From Peptococcaceae bacterium (lineage in GTDB: Bacteria > Bacillota > Desulfitobacteriia > Desulfitobacteriales > Desulfitobacteriaceae): a stretch of 28,203 nt of DNA. Shown here in pieces: positions 1-7,534 of this stretch. The notes below the pieces were generated by a model, which worked only from the letters and a program-made list of their open reading frames with translations, made no database searches and was not told the DNA's origin. Location: assembly GCA_031289815.1 (NCBI GenBank), contig JAITOS010000098.1, forward strand, positions 1 to 28,203, in the 5' to 3' direction. The position numbers were made by a program, and so were the translations under genes. Each line of letters begins with the position of its first letter. Within the stretch, counting starts at the first letter, position 1.

Positions 1-177
1 CTGCCGATAGGCGATAAAGGGCCGGAGGTGGTGAAGTATTGTCTGGAAAACGGCGTGCTGATCAATTGCGTGGGCGGTGAGGTGCTGCGCTTTTTGCCGC
101 CGCTGAACGTCAGCAAGAAGGAAGTGCAATGGGCGCTGACTATTTTGGAACAGGCGTTTCTGAATATTCTGGTGTAG
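1..177 (+). CDS. argD: Acetylornithine aminotransferase, C-terminal end (partial)
   Basis: Frame 1 is open from the first base to a TAG stop and encodes 58 residues of the C-terminal small domain of a class-III PLP aminotransferase. The segment carrying GVLINCVGGEVLRFLPPL is the typical ArgD pattern (leucine-isoleucine-asparagine followed by LRFxPPL), and the tail predicts the usual closing helix. ArgD converts N-acetylglutamate semialdehyde to N-acetylornithine in arginine synthesis in the cytoplasm. The PLP lysine and start lie outside the window. The gene converges on the minus-strand DUF4825 gene with only seven bases between the two stops, so no separate terminator fits between them. Another class-III transaminase (for example succinylornithine transaminase) cannot be excluded from this fragment. 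Confidence 0.8.
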   Translation: MPIGDKGPEVVKYCLENGVLINCVGGEVLRFLPPLNVSKKEVQWALTILEQAFLNILV

Positions 178-184
178 GGGTAGA

Positions 185-1198
185 TCAGCGGCCGCCGCCA
201 TTCTCTAAGGGAAGCAGGACTCCAGCAATAAGCCGGTCGTTTTCCGCCGTCAGCAGATCCTGATAGGCAAGCAGTTCCTCCCCGTAGAAGACGAAAACAT
301 AGGAGGTTCTTTCCTTCGTTTTGTAATTTTCGACGCCAAATAGACGAACCGTCAGCCGCTGACCCAGATAGGGCTGAAAATCGATTTCCCGAAGTTGGGC
401 GAAGGCTTGACCGTCTAAGCCGTTAAAAATCGCAGGTTCCTCAACGATGAAGGAAAAGGATGCGCCGCTGTTGGTTATCACCTGGCGGTCGGCGCCGATG
501 ACGGCGCGAATCGCTTGGGCATATTCAGGATCGGGAATGGGTTCAATCGGCGGCAGCTCTTGAATTAAACGGATAAAAGCCTCAAAACTTTCTTGACCGT
601 CCGCCGCGCGCGCTATCACTTCGGCGTTTATTTGATCCGTTCCCAAATAATCAGAGTAGTTATCGCGGGAGTAATAGCTACGGGTAATTTCGCCATAGGC
701 GTCGTCGAGGCATATAATGACATCCGCATTGGGAATCAGACTGAGAAGAATCGCGCCGTTTTTGGTAAGATCGTCGCGCATTATTATAGCGTCTATTTCA
801 GCCCGGATCGCGGCCCGGTCCGCTGTCAGATAATGAACGGTGAGGGAATACGGCGGCGCGTCGGTCGATAACTCCACATCGCCGCGCGTAAAGCCCTCCA
901 GCGGCAATTCATCGAGCAGATTTACGACTTGGCTGTTGTCGCCGACTAAAGTATCCTTATAGGGGTAGAGCCTTTCGGCAAGGCTCGGAGCGTCGTCAGC
1001 GCCGTCAGCCGCGTCAGAATCGCGGTGACAGGCGATGAGGCCGCCGCCCGCGCTCACCAGCAGTAAGACCAGCGCCAGGGCAAGCAGGCCGGTCTTTTTT
1101 GTTTGGACGTAGAAGATATTGACCAGCCGCTTTTTGGCGGTGTTCTTGTTCTCGGAAAAGCTGGTGGAGAGCAGGGGCGCTTTAATAAATTTCTTCAT
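185..1198 (-). CDS. Membrane-anchored DUF4825 protein, detached C-terminal half of a BlaR1/M56-like sensor
   Basis: The protein has 337 residues. Residues 1-35 (KAPLLSTSFSENKNTAKKRL) resemble the stretch that in M56/BlaR1 proteins directly precedes the fourth membrane helix. A single helix follows (about 36-57, ending SAGGGLIAC). The extracytoplasmic part begins near residue 78 (VGDNSQVVNLLDELPL) and fits the DUF4825 domain often fused to the C-terminus of clostridial M56 peptidases. The separate start is supported by GGGAGG seven to eight bases upstream of the ATG. It is the third gene of the blaI-M56 operon. I infer that it supplies the extracellular sensing part of a divided sensor; the ligand is unknown. 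It carries no catalytic motif. The cysteine after the helix is not in a convincing lipobox. Confidence 0.72.
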   Translation of the reverse strand: MKKFIKAPLLSTSFSENKNTAKKRLVNIFYVQTKKTGLLALALVLLLVSAGGGLIACHRDSDAADGADDAPSLAERLYPYKDTLVGDNSQVVNLLDELPLEGFTRGDVELSTDAPPYSLTVHYLTADRAAIRAEIDAIIMRDDLTKNGAILLSLIPNADVIICLDDAYGEITRSYYSRDNYSDYLGTDQINAEVIARAADGQESFEAFIRLIQELPPIEPIPDPEYAQAIRAVIGADRQVITNSGASFSFIVEEPAIFNGLDGQAFAQLREIDFQPYLGQRLTVRLFGVENYKTKERTSYVFVFYGEELLAYQDLLTAENDRLIAGVLLPLENGGGR

Positions 1199-1217
1199 GT
1201 GTTTAACCTCCCATATT

Positions 1218-1247
1218 TAAGAAAATGTTCAATAAGATAATGTTCAA
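1218..1247. repeat. 15-bp tandem direct repeat upstream of the DUF4825 gene
   Basis: TAAGAAAATGTTCAA at 1218-1232 is followed immediately by TAAGATAATGTTCAA at 1233-1247, with one mismatch in 15. It lies just upstream of the ribosome binding site of the DUF4825 gene. Nearby at 1261-1274 is a perfect inverted repeat, TGTAAA-AA-TTTACA, overlapped by a TACA-N4-TGTA pair at 1271-1282. The whole 1199-1322 gap is AT-rich compared with its flanks. It could be a slippage product, a binding site for a dimeric regulator, or a recombination scar where the M56 gene was divided. Confidence 0.6.
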
Positions 1248-1322
1248 AAAAATTGTAATCTGTAAAAATTTACAAGAATGTATGTTTGCTATTACTGTGA
1301 ACCGGAAATCCGCGCCGCCTGT

Positions 1323-2291
1323 TCATTCATCCTGCCGCCGCTCCGGCTGGCGTGAAGGCTGTCGGCGTGTCGGAGCCGTCATCCGGGCGGAGCGTTTTTC
1401 GGCGTCCGCCGCGTCGCCGCTCAAATGGGCGGAAAACGGGGGCTGCTCAGCAGGCTGCATGAATTTTAAGATGGTAAGAGAATATTCTTTTCTAAAGCTC
1501 AGATCGCTATCTCGCAGAACGGCGTCGTCACAGGAGTGTTCCAGATCGCGGTTGGCTTGCCGAACCAGGAGATAAACGAGCGGATTAAAGAAATGAAGGC
1601 TGTTGGCGGCGACGAGCAGCAGCTTATACCAGAGGTCCCGGCGTTGAAAGTGGGTAAGCTCATGGCGGAGAACAAAGACCAATTCCGCGTCGGTGTAAGC
1701 CGTCTCCGGCAAGAGAATCGCCGGTTTAAAGAAGCCGGTCATCATGGGGCTGGTGATCCTGGAGCAGAAACGGAGAGAGACGCGGGTTTTGATCTTCATC
1801 GACGCTAATAGGCCGTCAAGGAGCGCGGAATCGGTTGCTCGGCAGTAGGGCTGTATTCTTCTCTGAAACGTCCGATAGGCGAGCAGGTGATAGGAGAAAA
1901 ACGTCAGAGCGCCCAAGGCCCAGACCGCCAATAGTATGTTCTCCAGCGGCAGGAGAAGGGCTTCCGTCCGGGCGGCGGTTTCCCCCGTTGCCATCGGCAT
2001 CAGAGCCGGATCCGAAGATGGAGATGGCGTCAGGGCCGGAGCCGGATCCGCAGGGGAGACCGGAGTCGCGTCCGGGGAATAAAACGCCTGGGTAATGACT
2101 GGCAGGGGTATCTGGACGGGAACCGTCGGCAGCTCCAGACGAAAAGGGATCACTAAGCGGAAAGCGATGATCAGCCAGACGACATAACGCCATTTGGCGC
2201 TGTAGCGTTGTTGCAGAAAGGGTGCAATCAGGAGCAGCAGCAAAATCACGACGGAGGTGGAAAGGGAAATGGCGAAAATATTTTCCAGCAA
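1323..2291 (-). CDS. M56 (BlaR1/MecR1-like) membrane metallopeptidase, lacking a C-terminal sensor domain
   Basis: The protein has 322 residues. Membrane helices lie near 8-25, 33-50 and 115-137, with a proline/serine-rich linker (about 70-105) between the second and third. The zinc protease site is HELTH at 210-214, with the third ligand probably E251 in NRDLEHSCDDAVL. M56 proteins sense an extracellular signal and trigger cleavage of a BlaI-type repressor. Here the protein stops after a recognisable pre-TM4 segment (PPFSAHLSGD, then an Arg/Gln-rich tail), so TM4 and any sensor domain are absent. The next gene begins with a second copy of that segment plus TM4. The start is TTG, with AAGGAGG nine bases upstream and two bases past the blaI stop, indicating translational coupling. 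Confidence 0.85.
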   Translation of the reverse strand: MLENIFAISLSTSVVILLLLLIAPFLQQRYSAKWRYVVWLIIAFRLVIPFRLELPTVPVQIPLPVITQAFYSPDATPVSPADPAPALTPSPSSDPALMPMATGETAARTEALLLPLENILLAVWALGALTFFSYHLLAYRTFQRRIQPYCRATDSALLDGLLASMKIKTRVSLRFCSRITSPMMTGFFKPAILLPETAYTDAELVFVLRHELTHFQRRDLWYKLLLVAANSLHFFNPLVYLLVRQANRDLEHSCDDAVLRDSDLSFRKEYSLTILKFMQPAEQPPFSAHLSGDAADAEKRSARMTAPTRRQPSRQPERRQDE

Positions 2292-2292
2292 T

Positions 2293-2661
2293 TCAGGTAG
2301 CCTCCTTGATGAACTGTTTCAGTTCCTCCAAATCTTTTTTAGAAACGCTGTGGCCGTCGTACAGCGACGCCACCAGACTGGTTAAAGAATTGCGATGCAT
2401 TCTCTTGAGGAAGTGCCGACTTTCCTTTTGTAAATAATCCTGTTGTTTCACCAGCGATTCGTAAATGTTAAAGCGGCCTTCTTTATGGCAACGCAAAAAC
2501 CCGCGGTCGCCAAGGCGCGTCAACAGGTTTAACAAGGTGGATCGGGCCCAGCTTTTACGTAACTTTTCCATGATGTAATCGGAATTGACGGGGGTATCGG
2601 CTTCCCAGATCACCATCATGATCTCCAGCTCCGCCGCCGGAAGTTTGGACAATTCTTTCAT
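2293..2661 (-). CDS. BlaI/MecI/CopY-family transcriptional repressor
   Basis: The protein has 122 residues, normal for the family. The N-terminal winged helix (about 1-75) shows the family pattern: LPAAELEIMMVIWE, then ARSTLLNLLTRLGDRGFL. A helical dimerisation and cleavage segment follows. BlaI-type repressors sit on dyad operators in their own promoter until cut by the partner M56 protease, which is the next gene. The ATG has GGAG ten bases upstream. Two KACANNTGTA boxes overlap its promoter at 2684-2733, which supports autoregulation. The target need not be a beta-lactamase: none is present here, and the only visible targets are the operon itself. Confidence 0.88.
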   Translation of the reverse strand: MKELSKLPAAELEIMMVIWEADTPVNSDYIMEKLRKSWARSTLLNLLTRLGDRGFLRCHKEGRFNIYESLVKQQDYLQKESRHFLKRMHRNSLTSLVASLYDGHSVSKKDLEELKQFIKEAT

Positions 2662-2683
2662 GTCAGCGTCTCTCCTGTTCTTA

Positions 2684-2720
2684 ATTTTACATCTGTCTAT
2701 TTAGATTTTACATCTGTCTA
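2684..2720. promoter_or_regulatory. Two BlaI/CopY-type operator boxes
   Basis: A 16-bp sequence is perfectly repeated (2684-2699 and 2705-2720) with a 5-bp spacer, giving 21-bp centre-to-centre spacing, about two helical turns. Each copy holds GACAGATGTA on the minus strand (2688-2697 and 2709-2718). This matches the CopY/BlaI-type box KACANNTGTA with K = G. The upstream box covers the -10 end of the spacer of the blaI promoter; the other lies just past the expected start point. Confidence 0.75.
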
Positions 2721-2733
2721 ATGAAACTGTCAA
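2705..2733 (-). promoter_or_regulatory. SigA promoter of the blaI-M56-DUF4825 operon
   Basis: On the minus strand, TTGACA (2728-2733) is followed by a 17-bp spacer and TAAAAT (2705-2710). One BlaI-type box overlaps the spacer and -10, so a bound repressor would block polymerase. The remainder of the divergent gap, 2734-2837, shows no further clear element. Confidence 0.8.
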
Positions 2734-2837
2734 GCTGTTTATAGACCTTGGGCGGTGAAGGTTGATGAACGTTGTTGCCGAAGAGCATTACTGTCTGGTG
2801 ACAATCTTCACTGGGGATTATCCCATTCCAATAATGC

Positions 2838-2874
2838 TTGACATAATTATGAATGGCGTTTATTATTGATAATA
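2838..2874 (+). promoter_or_regulatory. Promoter of the tetR-efflux operon with palindromic operator over the -10
   Basis: TTGACA (2838-2843), a 17-bp spacer and TATTAT (2861-2866) make a near-perfect SigA promoter. The -10 is the left arm of a perfect inverted repeat, TATTAT-TG-ATAATA (2861-2874). A wider imperfect dyad (ATGAA at 2849-2853, TTCAT near 2878-2882) surrounds it. This is the expected position for autorepression by the TetR-family gene that follows. Confidence 0.75.
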
Positions 2875-2922
2875 TCGTTCATGGATGATGATGGTAAAAA
2901 ACCTTGATATCGGAGTGATGTT

Positions 2923-3525
2923 ATGCGACCTCGCCTGGAACAAGAGCGGGAATACAGACGGGAAATGATTATTAACGCTACGGAGCGGCTGCTGAAAGAG
3001 AAGGATTTTGAGAGCATTACTATGGAGGACATCGCGGGCGTGTCCGATTTTTGCAAAGCCTCTATTTATCAGTATTTTAAAAATAAAGAGGAGCTGATTC
3101 TGGCGGTTTTTGCGAGAATTATGGATGCGGAATATGCGTTGATCGAAGAAAAATGCTCCTCTCAGACGGATCCCGTTCAGGCCATCAGGAATTATATCTG
3201 TCTGGAATTTGAATTCTTCTATCAGCGTCCCTGGAGCGCTAAAATCATACTGAATTTCCCTTTCCGGGATTTTCATCCGGAAAACAGCTCACTGCCGCTG
3301 AAATATGCTCAGAAGAAAAAGCTGATCGCGGCCATCATTCAGCGCGGGCAAAGGGAAGGAAAATTTATTACTGCCGATACGCAAGCGTTAACCAATATGA
3401 TTCTGACGATCAGTAAAGGCTTTGCCACCTATCTCTCCGCGGTCTTTACAGCGGACATCAAAAGTCCTGAAATCGAGATGTTTATTTCAATGATCATTAA
3501 AGGAATTACAAAGGAGGCTCAATAG
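2923..3525 (+). CDS. TetR-family transcriptional regulator of an efflux operon
   Basis: The protein has 200 residues. The N-terminal helix-turn-helix is clear at about 32-58 (ITMEDIAGVSDFCKASIYQYF, then KNKEEL). The rest is the variable helical ligand-binding domain, which gives no hint of the inducer. The ATG at 2923 has GGAG seven bases upstream. The stop is followed after two bases by the adaptor start, and that gene's AAGGAGG lies inside the end of tetR, so the three genes are an operon. It most likely represses its own promoter through the palindrome at 2861-2874, released by a substrate of the pump. Confidence 0.9.
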   Translation: MRPRLEQEREYRREMIINATERLLKEKDFESITMEDIAGVSDFCKASIYQYFKNKEELILAVFARIMDAEYALIEEKCSSQTDPVQAIRNYICLEFEFFYQRPWSAKIILNFPFRDFHPENSSLPLKYAQKKKLIAAIIQRGQREGKFITADTQALTNMILTISKGFATYLSAVFTADIKSPEIEMFISMIIKGITKEAQ

Positions 3526-3527
3526 AG

Positions 3528-4697
3528 ATGACCAACCCCACGGCGGAAGCCAATGTTCCTGCGGGAAAACCGATGGAAAAACCAAAGAAAAAATTAATAG
3601 CCAGAATACTCCGCATCGTTATTGCCATCTTGATCGTCGCCGCGGCGGCAGTTTTTGGCGGTCGCTGGTATATCCAATTAAAAACGACCGTAACGACGGA
3701 TAACGCTAAAGTAGCGGCGGATTTAGTCAGTATTACCTCCGAAGTATCAGGGAAGATCACCGACGTCTTTGTGCAGGAAGGGGAGGCCGTGGAAGCGGGG
3801 CAGTTGATCGCCAAGGTCGATGATTCTCAATACCGTATTAACCTTTCCCAGGTCGAAGCGGCTTTGGCCCAGGCTGAAGCGGCCTCAGCGCTCAGTCAGG
3901 TAGCCGTCATCTCGCTGCCCAATAATATTAAGGCCGCCCAGTTAGCCATCGATAAGGCGGCCAGCGCTTTGGCGGCGGCGAAGGCGCAAGCGGAAATCTG
4001 TCAATTGACGGTGGAGGACAGCAAACGCGCTCTGGATCAGCATACGATTTTATACCAGCAAGGCGTCATCGCCAGGGAAGACTTGAACGGCTATCAGACA
4101 AAATATGACACCGCGGTAAAAAACTACGAGGCGGCGAACGCGAATGTCAGCGCCGCTCAGGATACCGTGGCGACGGCTCAAGCCCAGTTGGATAATTTAA
4201 ACGCCACCGGTAACGAAAGCGTCGCCGCCCAGACCAAGCAGACCCAAGCAAATTATGACAGCGTCCAGGCGAATTATGACAGCGCCCAGCTGGCGCTGAC
4301 GCATACGGCCATTATCTCTCCCATTGCCGGGAACGTCGTCAAGGTTTCCGCCTTACAGGGGCAAAACCTCGGTTCCGGGAGTACGGTGTGTACCATCACC
4401 AATCCCTCCCGTATTTGGATTACCGCCAACATCGAAGAAAAGAAAATAGGGCGGATCCATATAGGCGATCCGGTCACTTTTACGGTGGACGCTTACCCGA
4501 ACGTCGTGTTCGCCGGTCAGGTAGAAGAAATCGGCGGCGCGACGCAATCGAGTTTTTCCATCCTGCCCACCGAGAGTACCTCCGGGAACTTTACCAAGGT
4601 GGCTCAGCGCTTTCCGGTAAAAATAAGCGTCGTCCAGCAGGAAGAGCATATATTAAGGCCGGGGATGTCGGCGAATGTGATTATTCAGACGAAATGA
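3528..4697 (+). CDS. HlyD/EmrA-type membrane fusion protein
   Basis: The protein has 389 residues. A lysine-rich N-terminus leads into one membrane helix (about 24-44). A lipoyl-like half motif follows (SEVSGKITDVFVQEGEAVEAGQ), then a long alanine/glutamine-rich coiled-coil hairpin (about 105-235), the second lipoyl half (IISPIAGNVVKVSALQGQNL) and a beta-barrel domain ending in RPGMSANVIIQTK. EmrA-type adaptors pair with 14-TM MFS pumps to carry drugs across the envelope. The presence of one in a Bacillota operon would fit either a diderm Negativicutes cell or the adaptors seen in some monoderms. AAGGAGG precedes the ATG. The gene sits between tetR and the pump. Confidence 0.9.
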   Translation: MTNPTAEANVPAGKPMEKPKKKLIARILRIVIAILIVAAAAVFGGRWYIQLKTTVTTDNAKVAADLVSITSEVSGKITDVFVQEGEAVEAGQLIAKVDDSQYRINLSQVEAALAQAEAASALSQVAVISLPNNIKAAQLAIDKAASALAAAKAQAEICQLTVEDSKRALDQHTILYQQGVIAREDLNGYQTKYDTAVKNYEAANANVSAAQDTVATAQAQLDNLNATGNESVAAQTKQTQANYDSVQANYDSAQLALTHTAIISPIAGNVVKVSALQGQNLGSGSTVCTITNPSRIWITANIEEKKIGRIHIGDPVTFTVDAYPNVVFAGQVEEIGGATQSSFSILPTESTSGNFTKVAQRFPVKISVVQQEEHILRPGMSANVIIQTK

Positions 4698-4710
4698 TGG
4701 AGATTGAACG

Positions 4711-6273
4711 ATGAAAACGGATGCACTACAGGATAAAGTCAACTGGGGAGCGACTTCAGTCATCATCATGGGAACCTTTTTGCAAGGTCTTAACGGCAAT
4801 ATTGTCAATGTAGCGATCACGAAGCTGATGGCGGTCTTCGGCACCAACGCCAACGATATTCAATGGGTGCTCACGGCTTACATGCTGACGCAGGGCATCA
4901 TCATCGCCCTGTCAGGGTATTTCGGCGATAAATTCGGCTTTAAAAGGACCTTTCTCTTTGCGCTCATTTTGTTTACGACGGGTTCCTTCCTCTGCGGTTC
5001 ATCTTTTAGCTTCAGTATGATGATGGTTGGCCGGATCATACAGGGCATCGGCGCCGGCATTATCATGCCGCTGGGGATGGCGATTTGTTATAAAATCAAT
5101 CCCATAGCCAAAATCGGCATGGTCATTGGGATATGGGGGATTGCCGGCATGGCGACGATGGCCATCGGCCCGTCTTTGGGCGGCTATCTGATTGAAGCCG
5201 CCAGCTGGCGTATGCTCTTTTACATCAATGTGCCCGTCGGTCTGTTAGCCATCTTTTTAGGGATGACCTTACTGCCGGAGATGGAGAAAAAAGCAACCTC
5301 CAGCTTGGATACTTTGGGGATTGCGACCATCTGTATCAGCCTCTTCTGTCTGATCTTCGCCTTGAGCAAGGGCAATCAAATGGGCTGGCGGGATCCGACG
5401 ATTGATATTCTGCTGATCGTGGGCACGGTGACGCTGCTGATCATGGTCGTTCACGAATTGCGCTGCCCGGAACCGGTTCTGGATATGCGGTTATTCAAGA
5501 ATAAGATCTTTACCCTGTCTACCCTGATCGCTTCGCTCATTCAGGTGGCGATGGTGGTGGCGGTTTATTTATTCCCGCTGTTGATGCAGAGCGTACTCCA
5601 CCAGACGGCGATGCAGACCGGCTTGATTTTGCTGCCGCCGGCTCTGGTCACCGCCGTATTCATGCCCATCAGCGGGAAGCTGTTTGATAAATACGGCGCC
5701 CGTTACCTGATTCTCGGCGGACTGGCGATTATGGCCTTTTCATCCTACGCGATGAAGGATTTTAACACCGCCACCTCGTTTAGCACGATGATTTTCTGGC
5801 TGTCCATTCGCGGCGTCGGCATGGGCTTGGCCCTGTCGCCCGCGATCAATGTGGGGATGGTGAGTATTCCCAGAGAATCCACCGGCACCGCTTCCTCTAT
5901 GGGGAATGTGATTCGGAGCGTGTGCAGCACCTTTGGCATTGCCCTCATCACTAACTTCATGCAAACGCGCAACACCTTTCATTATTCGACCCTGGCCCAG
6001 AGTATTGTTTTGGACGGCTCGGAGGGTTCTAATCTGGTCTCGGCCTTCCAGGGTCTAGGACAGGCGGCCGGCATTGGGGCGCAGGGAGGGCAGACGCTCA
6101 GTCTCTATGCGCTCTACCAGTATGTAGCCCAGCAAGCGATGGTGATGGCTATTTCGGACTGTTTCGTTGTTGGCGCCGGGGTGTGCGTGATCGCGTTGGC
6201 GCTGACCTTATTCTTAAATGACAGAAAAAAGCGGCAAGTGGAGAAGGCAGGCGGTAAAATTATCACCAGGTGA
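4711..6273 (+). CDS. DHA2-family (EmrB/QacA-type) MFS multidrug transporter, 14 TM
   Basis: The protein has 520 residues, the usual size for 14-TM DHA2 antiporters. The loop 2-3 motif A is visible as GYFGDKFGFKRTF, and the motif C-like helix as GRIIQGIGAGIIMPLGMAI. The N-terminal helix contains LNGNIVNVAITKL, equivalent to the family's conserved Asp/Asn position in TM1, with asparagine here rather than the commoner aspartate (LDxTIVNVALP). It presumably exports toxic lipophilic compounds in exchange for protons together with the HlyD-type adaptor, 13 bases upstream. GGAG lies eight bases before the ATG. The substrate is not predictable. No strong terminator is visible in 6274-6348. Confidence 0.9.
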   Translation: MKTDALQDKVNWGATSVIIMGTFLQGLNGNIVNVAITKLMAVFGTNANDIQWVLTAYMLTQGIIIALSGYFGDKFGFKRTFLFALILFTTGSFLCGSSFSFSMMMVGRIIQGIGAGIIMPLGMAICYKINPIAKIGMVIGIWGIAGMATMAIGPSLGGYLIEAASWRMLFYINVPVGLLAIFLGMTLLPEMEKKATSSLDTLGIATICISLFCLIFALSKGNQMGWRDPTIDILLIVGTVTLLIMVVHELRCPEPVLDMRLFKNKIFTLSTLIASLIQVAMVVAVYLFPLLMQSVLHQTAMQTGLILLPPALVTAVFMPISGKLFDKYGARYLILGGLAIMAFSSYAMKDFNTATSFSTMIFWLSIRGVGMGLALSPAINVGMVSIPRESTGTASSMGNVIRSVCSTFGIALITNFMQTRNTFHYSTLAQSIVLDGSEGSNLVSAFQGLGQAAGIGAQGGQTLSLYALYQYVAQQAMVMAISDCFVVGAGVCVIALALTLFLNDRKKRQVEKAGGKIITR

Positions 6274-6348
6274 TAATCCGGATGGAATCTTTCTCAAAGC
6301 GTGTCGTCGCTCGTGCGCTACAAAATCGAACAAAAAAAGAAATTCACC

Positions 6349-6377
6349 TTGACAGCGAGGGCAAGTTTTAATAAAAT
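6349..6377 (+). promoter_or_regulatory. SigA promoter of rplM-rpsI
   Basis: TTGACA (6349-6354), a 17-bp spacer and TAAAAT (6372-6377) form a strong promoter about 115 bases upstream of the rplM start codon. This leaves a structured leader. Confidence 0.8.
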
Positions 6378-6384
6378 ACGACTA

Positions 6385-6475
6385 TGAGTCTTTGTGTCTT
6401 ACTTATGTCTGAGCCGCATAGGCAAGACCGCCGCGGATGTGATTGAGCCCCACATCCCGGAGGATGAAATGTCTT
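6385..6475 (+). ncRNA. Structured rplM leader, candidate L13-type autoregulatory RNA
   Basis: Two good stems follow the promoter. The first spans 6396-6428: GTCTT pairs with AAGAC and CTTATG with CATAGG, with one internal mismatch and a 9-nt loop. The second pairs CCG and GGATGTG (6435-6441) with CACATCC and CGG (6451-6460). Ribosomal protein L13 leaders are known upstream of rplM in Bacillota, where L13 is thought to bind its own mRNA. Position and structure fit, but I could not compare with the family covariance model. Confidence 0.6.
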
Positions 6476-6493
6476 CATGATGGAGGGAAAAAT

Positions 6494-6928
6494 ATGTCAA
6501 CTTTCTTTGCGAAAGCGGGCGAGGTGGATAGCAAGTGGTTTGTTATTGACGCCGCCGGAATTCCTCTGGGACGGATCGCTACAGAAGCCGCCCGGATCCT
6601 CAGAGGTAAACATAAGCCTATATTCACCCCGAATATCGATACGGGAGATCATGTCATCATCATCAACGCGGAAAAGCTCGTGCTGACGGGCAATAAATTA
6701 AAGAATAAGCTGTACCGGCATCATTCCGGATATCCGGGCGGTTTAAAAGAAGTTCCTTATAAGGACATCATGAAGAAATTTCCCGAACGGGCGATGGAAC
6801 ATGCGGTAAAAGGGATGCTTCCTCACAATAAGCTGGGTGCGAAGATGTACACCAAGTTGAAGGTGTACCGAGGAGCCGAACATCCTCACGCGGCACAGCA
6901 ACCAGAAATATGGACGCTTCAGCAATAA
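6494..6928 (+). CDS. rplM: 50S ribosomal protein L13
   Basis: The protein has 144 residues, the normal size. Family signatures include KWFVIDAAGIPLGRIATEAA near the start, the helical RGKHKPIFTP region and the C-terminal PHNKLGAKMYTKLKVYRGAEHPHAAQQP. I chose the ATG at 6494 because GGAGGG lies six bases upstream and the protein then begins MSTFFAKAGEVD as expected. A longer in-frame start at 6443 would add 17 residues that fall in the leader stems. L13 is an early assembly protein of the large subunit. rpsI follows after 24 bases, the universal rplM-rpsI order. Confidence 0.97.
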   Translation: MSTFFAKAGEVDSKWFVIDAAGIPLGRIATEAARILRGKHKPIFTPNIDTGDHVIIINAEKLVLTGNKLKNKLYRHHSGYPGGLKEVPYKDIMKKFPERAMEHAVKGMLPHNKLGAKMYTKLKVYRGAEHPHAAQQPEIWTLQQ

Positions 6929-6952
6929 GCGGAAAGGAGGAAGATACTTATT

Positions 6953-7348
6953 ATGGCAGCAGTATTACAGTATTACGGTACCGGGCGGCGTAAAAACGCG
7001 GTAGCGCGTGTGCGTCTGATCGCCGGAGAAGGTAAATTTGTCATTAACCGCAGGGAATTAGCGGAGTATTTTGGCAAGAAAACGCTGGAAATGATCGTGG
7101 AACAGCCTTTAGATATTACGGACACGGCGGGAAAATATGACGTCATCGCCCTGGTGCACGGAGGCGGAACGACCGGACAGGCTGGCGCTTTGCGCTTGGG
7201 AATCGCCAGGGCGCTGATTAAATCCGATGCCAGTTTGCGCCCCGCGCTCAAGCGCGCCGGATTCCTGACCCGTGACCCGCGGATGAAAGAGCGCCGTAAA
7301 TACGGACTGAAAAAAGCCCGTAAAGCGCCGCAGTTCTCTAAACGTTAA
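6953..7348 (+). CDS. rpsI: 30S ribosomal protein S9
   Basis: The protein has 131 residues, typical of S9. It shows the N-terminal YYGTGRRKNAVARVRL motif, the central VHGGGTTGQAGALRLGIARAL and the very basic C-terminal tail ending in KAPQFSKR, which reaches toward the tRNA anticodon in the P site. AAAGGAGG precedes the ATG. It is co-transcribed with rplM and ends 31 bases before an intrinsic terminator. Confidence 0.97.
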   Translation: MAAVLQYYGTGRRKNAVARVRLIAGEGKFVINRRELAEYFGKKTLEMIVEQPLDITDTAGKYDVIALVHGGGTTGQAGALRLGIARALIKSDASLRPALKRAGFLTRDPRMKERRKYGLKKARKAPQFSKR

Positions 7349-7379
7349 TTTTTCACAGTCTTTTTACAGCCGCACGCTG

Positions 7380-7418
7380 ATCCCTCAAATCCTTCCTAGG
7401 GTTGGGGGATTTCTTTAT
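7380..7418 (+). terminator. Intrinsic terminator of rplM-rpsI
   Basis: ATCCCTCAA (7380-7388) pairs with TTGGGGGAT (7402-7410) through one G-U pair, making a 9-bp stem with a 13-nt loop. TTTCTTTAT follows. Confidence 0.75.
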
Positions 7419-7534
7419 CTCCTGTGTCTGAGCCTTTGTCTGAGTGAGACCGGATAAGGAAATGGGCTGGACGATGAAGAGCGGCGTTTTGGGATGCAGC
7501 GGCGGCGCTAAAAGTGGCGGAAGGGGTGAAGGAT

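Noticed and set aside
6443..6493. Longer start for rplM adding 17 residues
   Set aside because: It falls in the leader stems and the extra residues are not part of L13; the ATG at 6494 has GGAGGG at the right distance.
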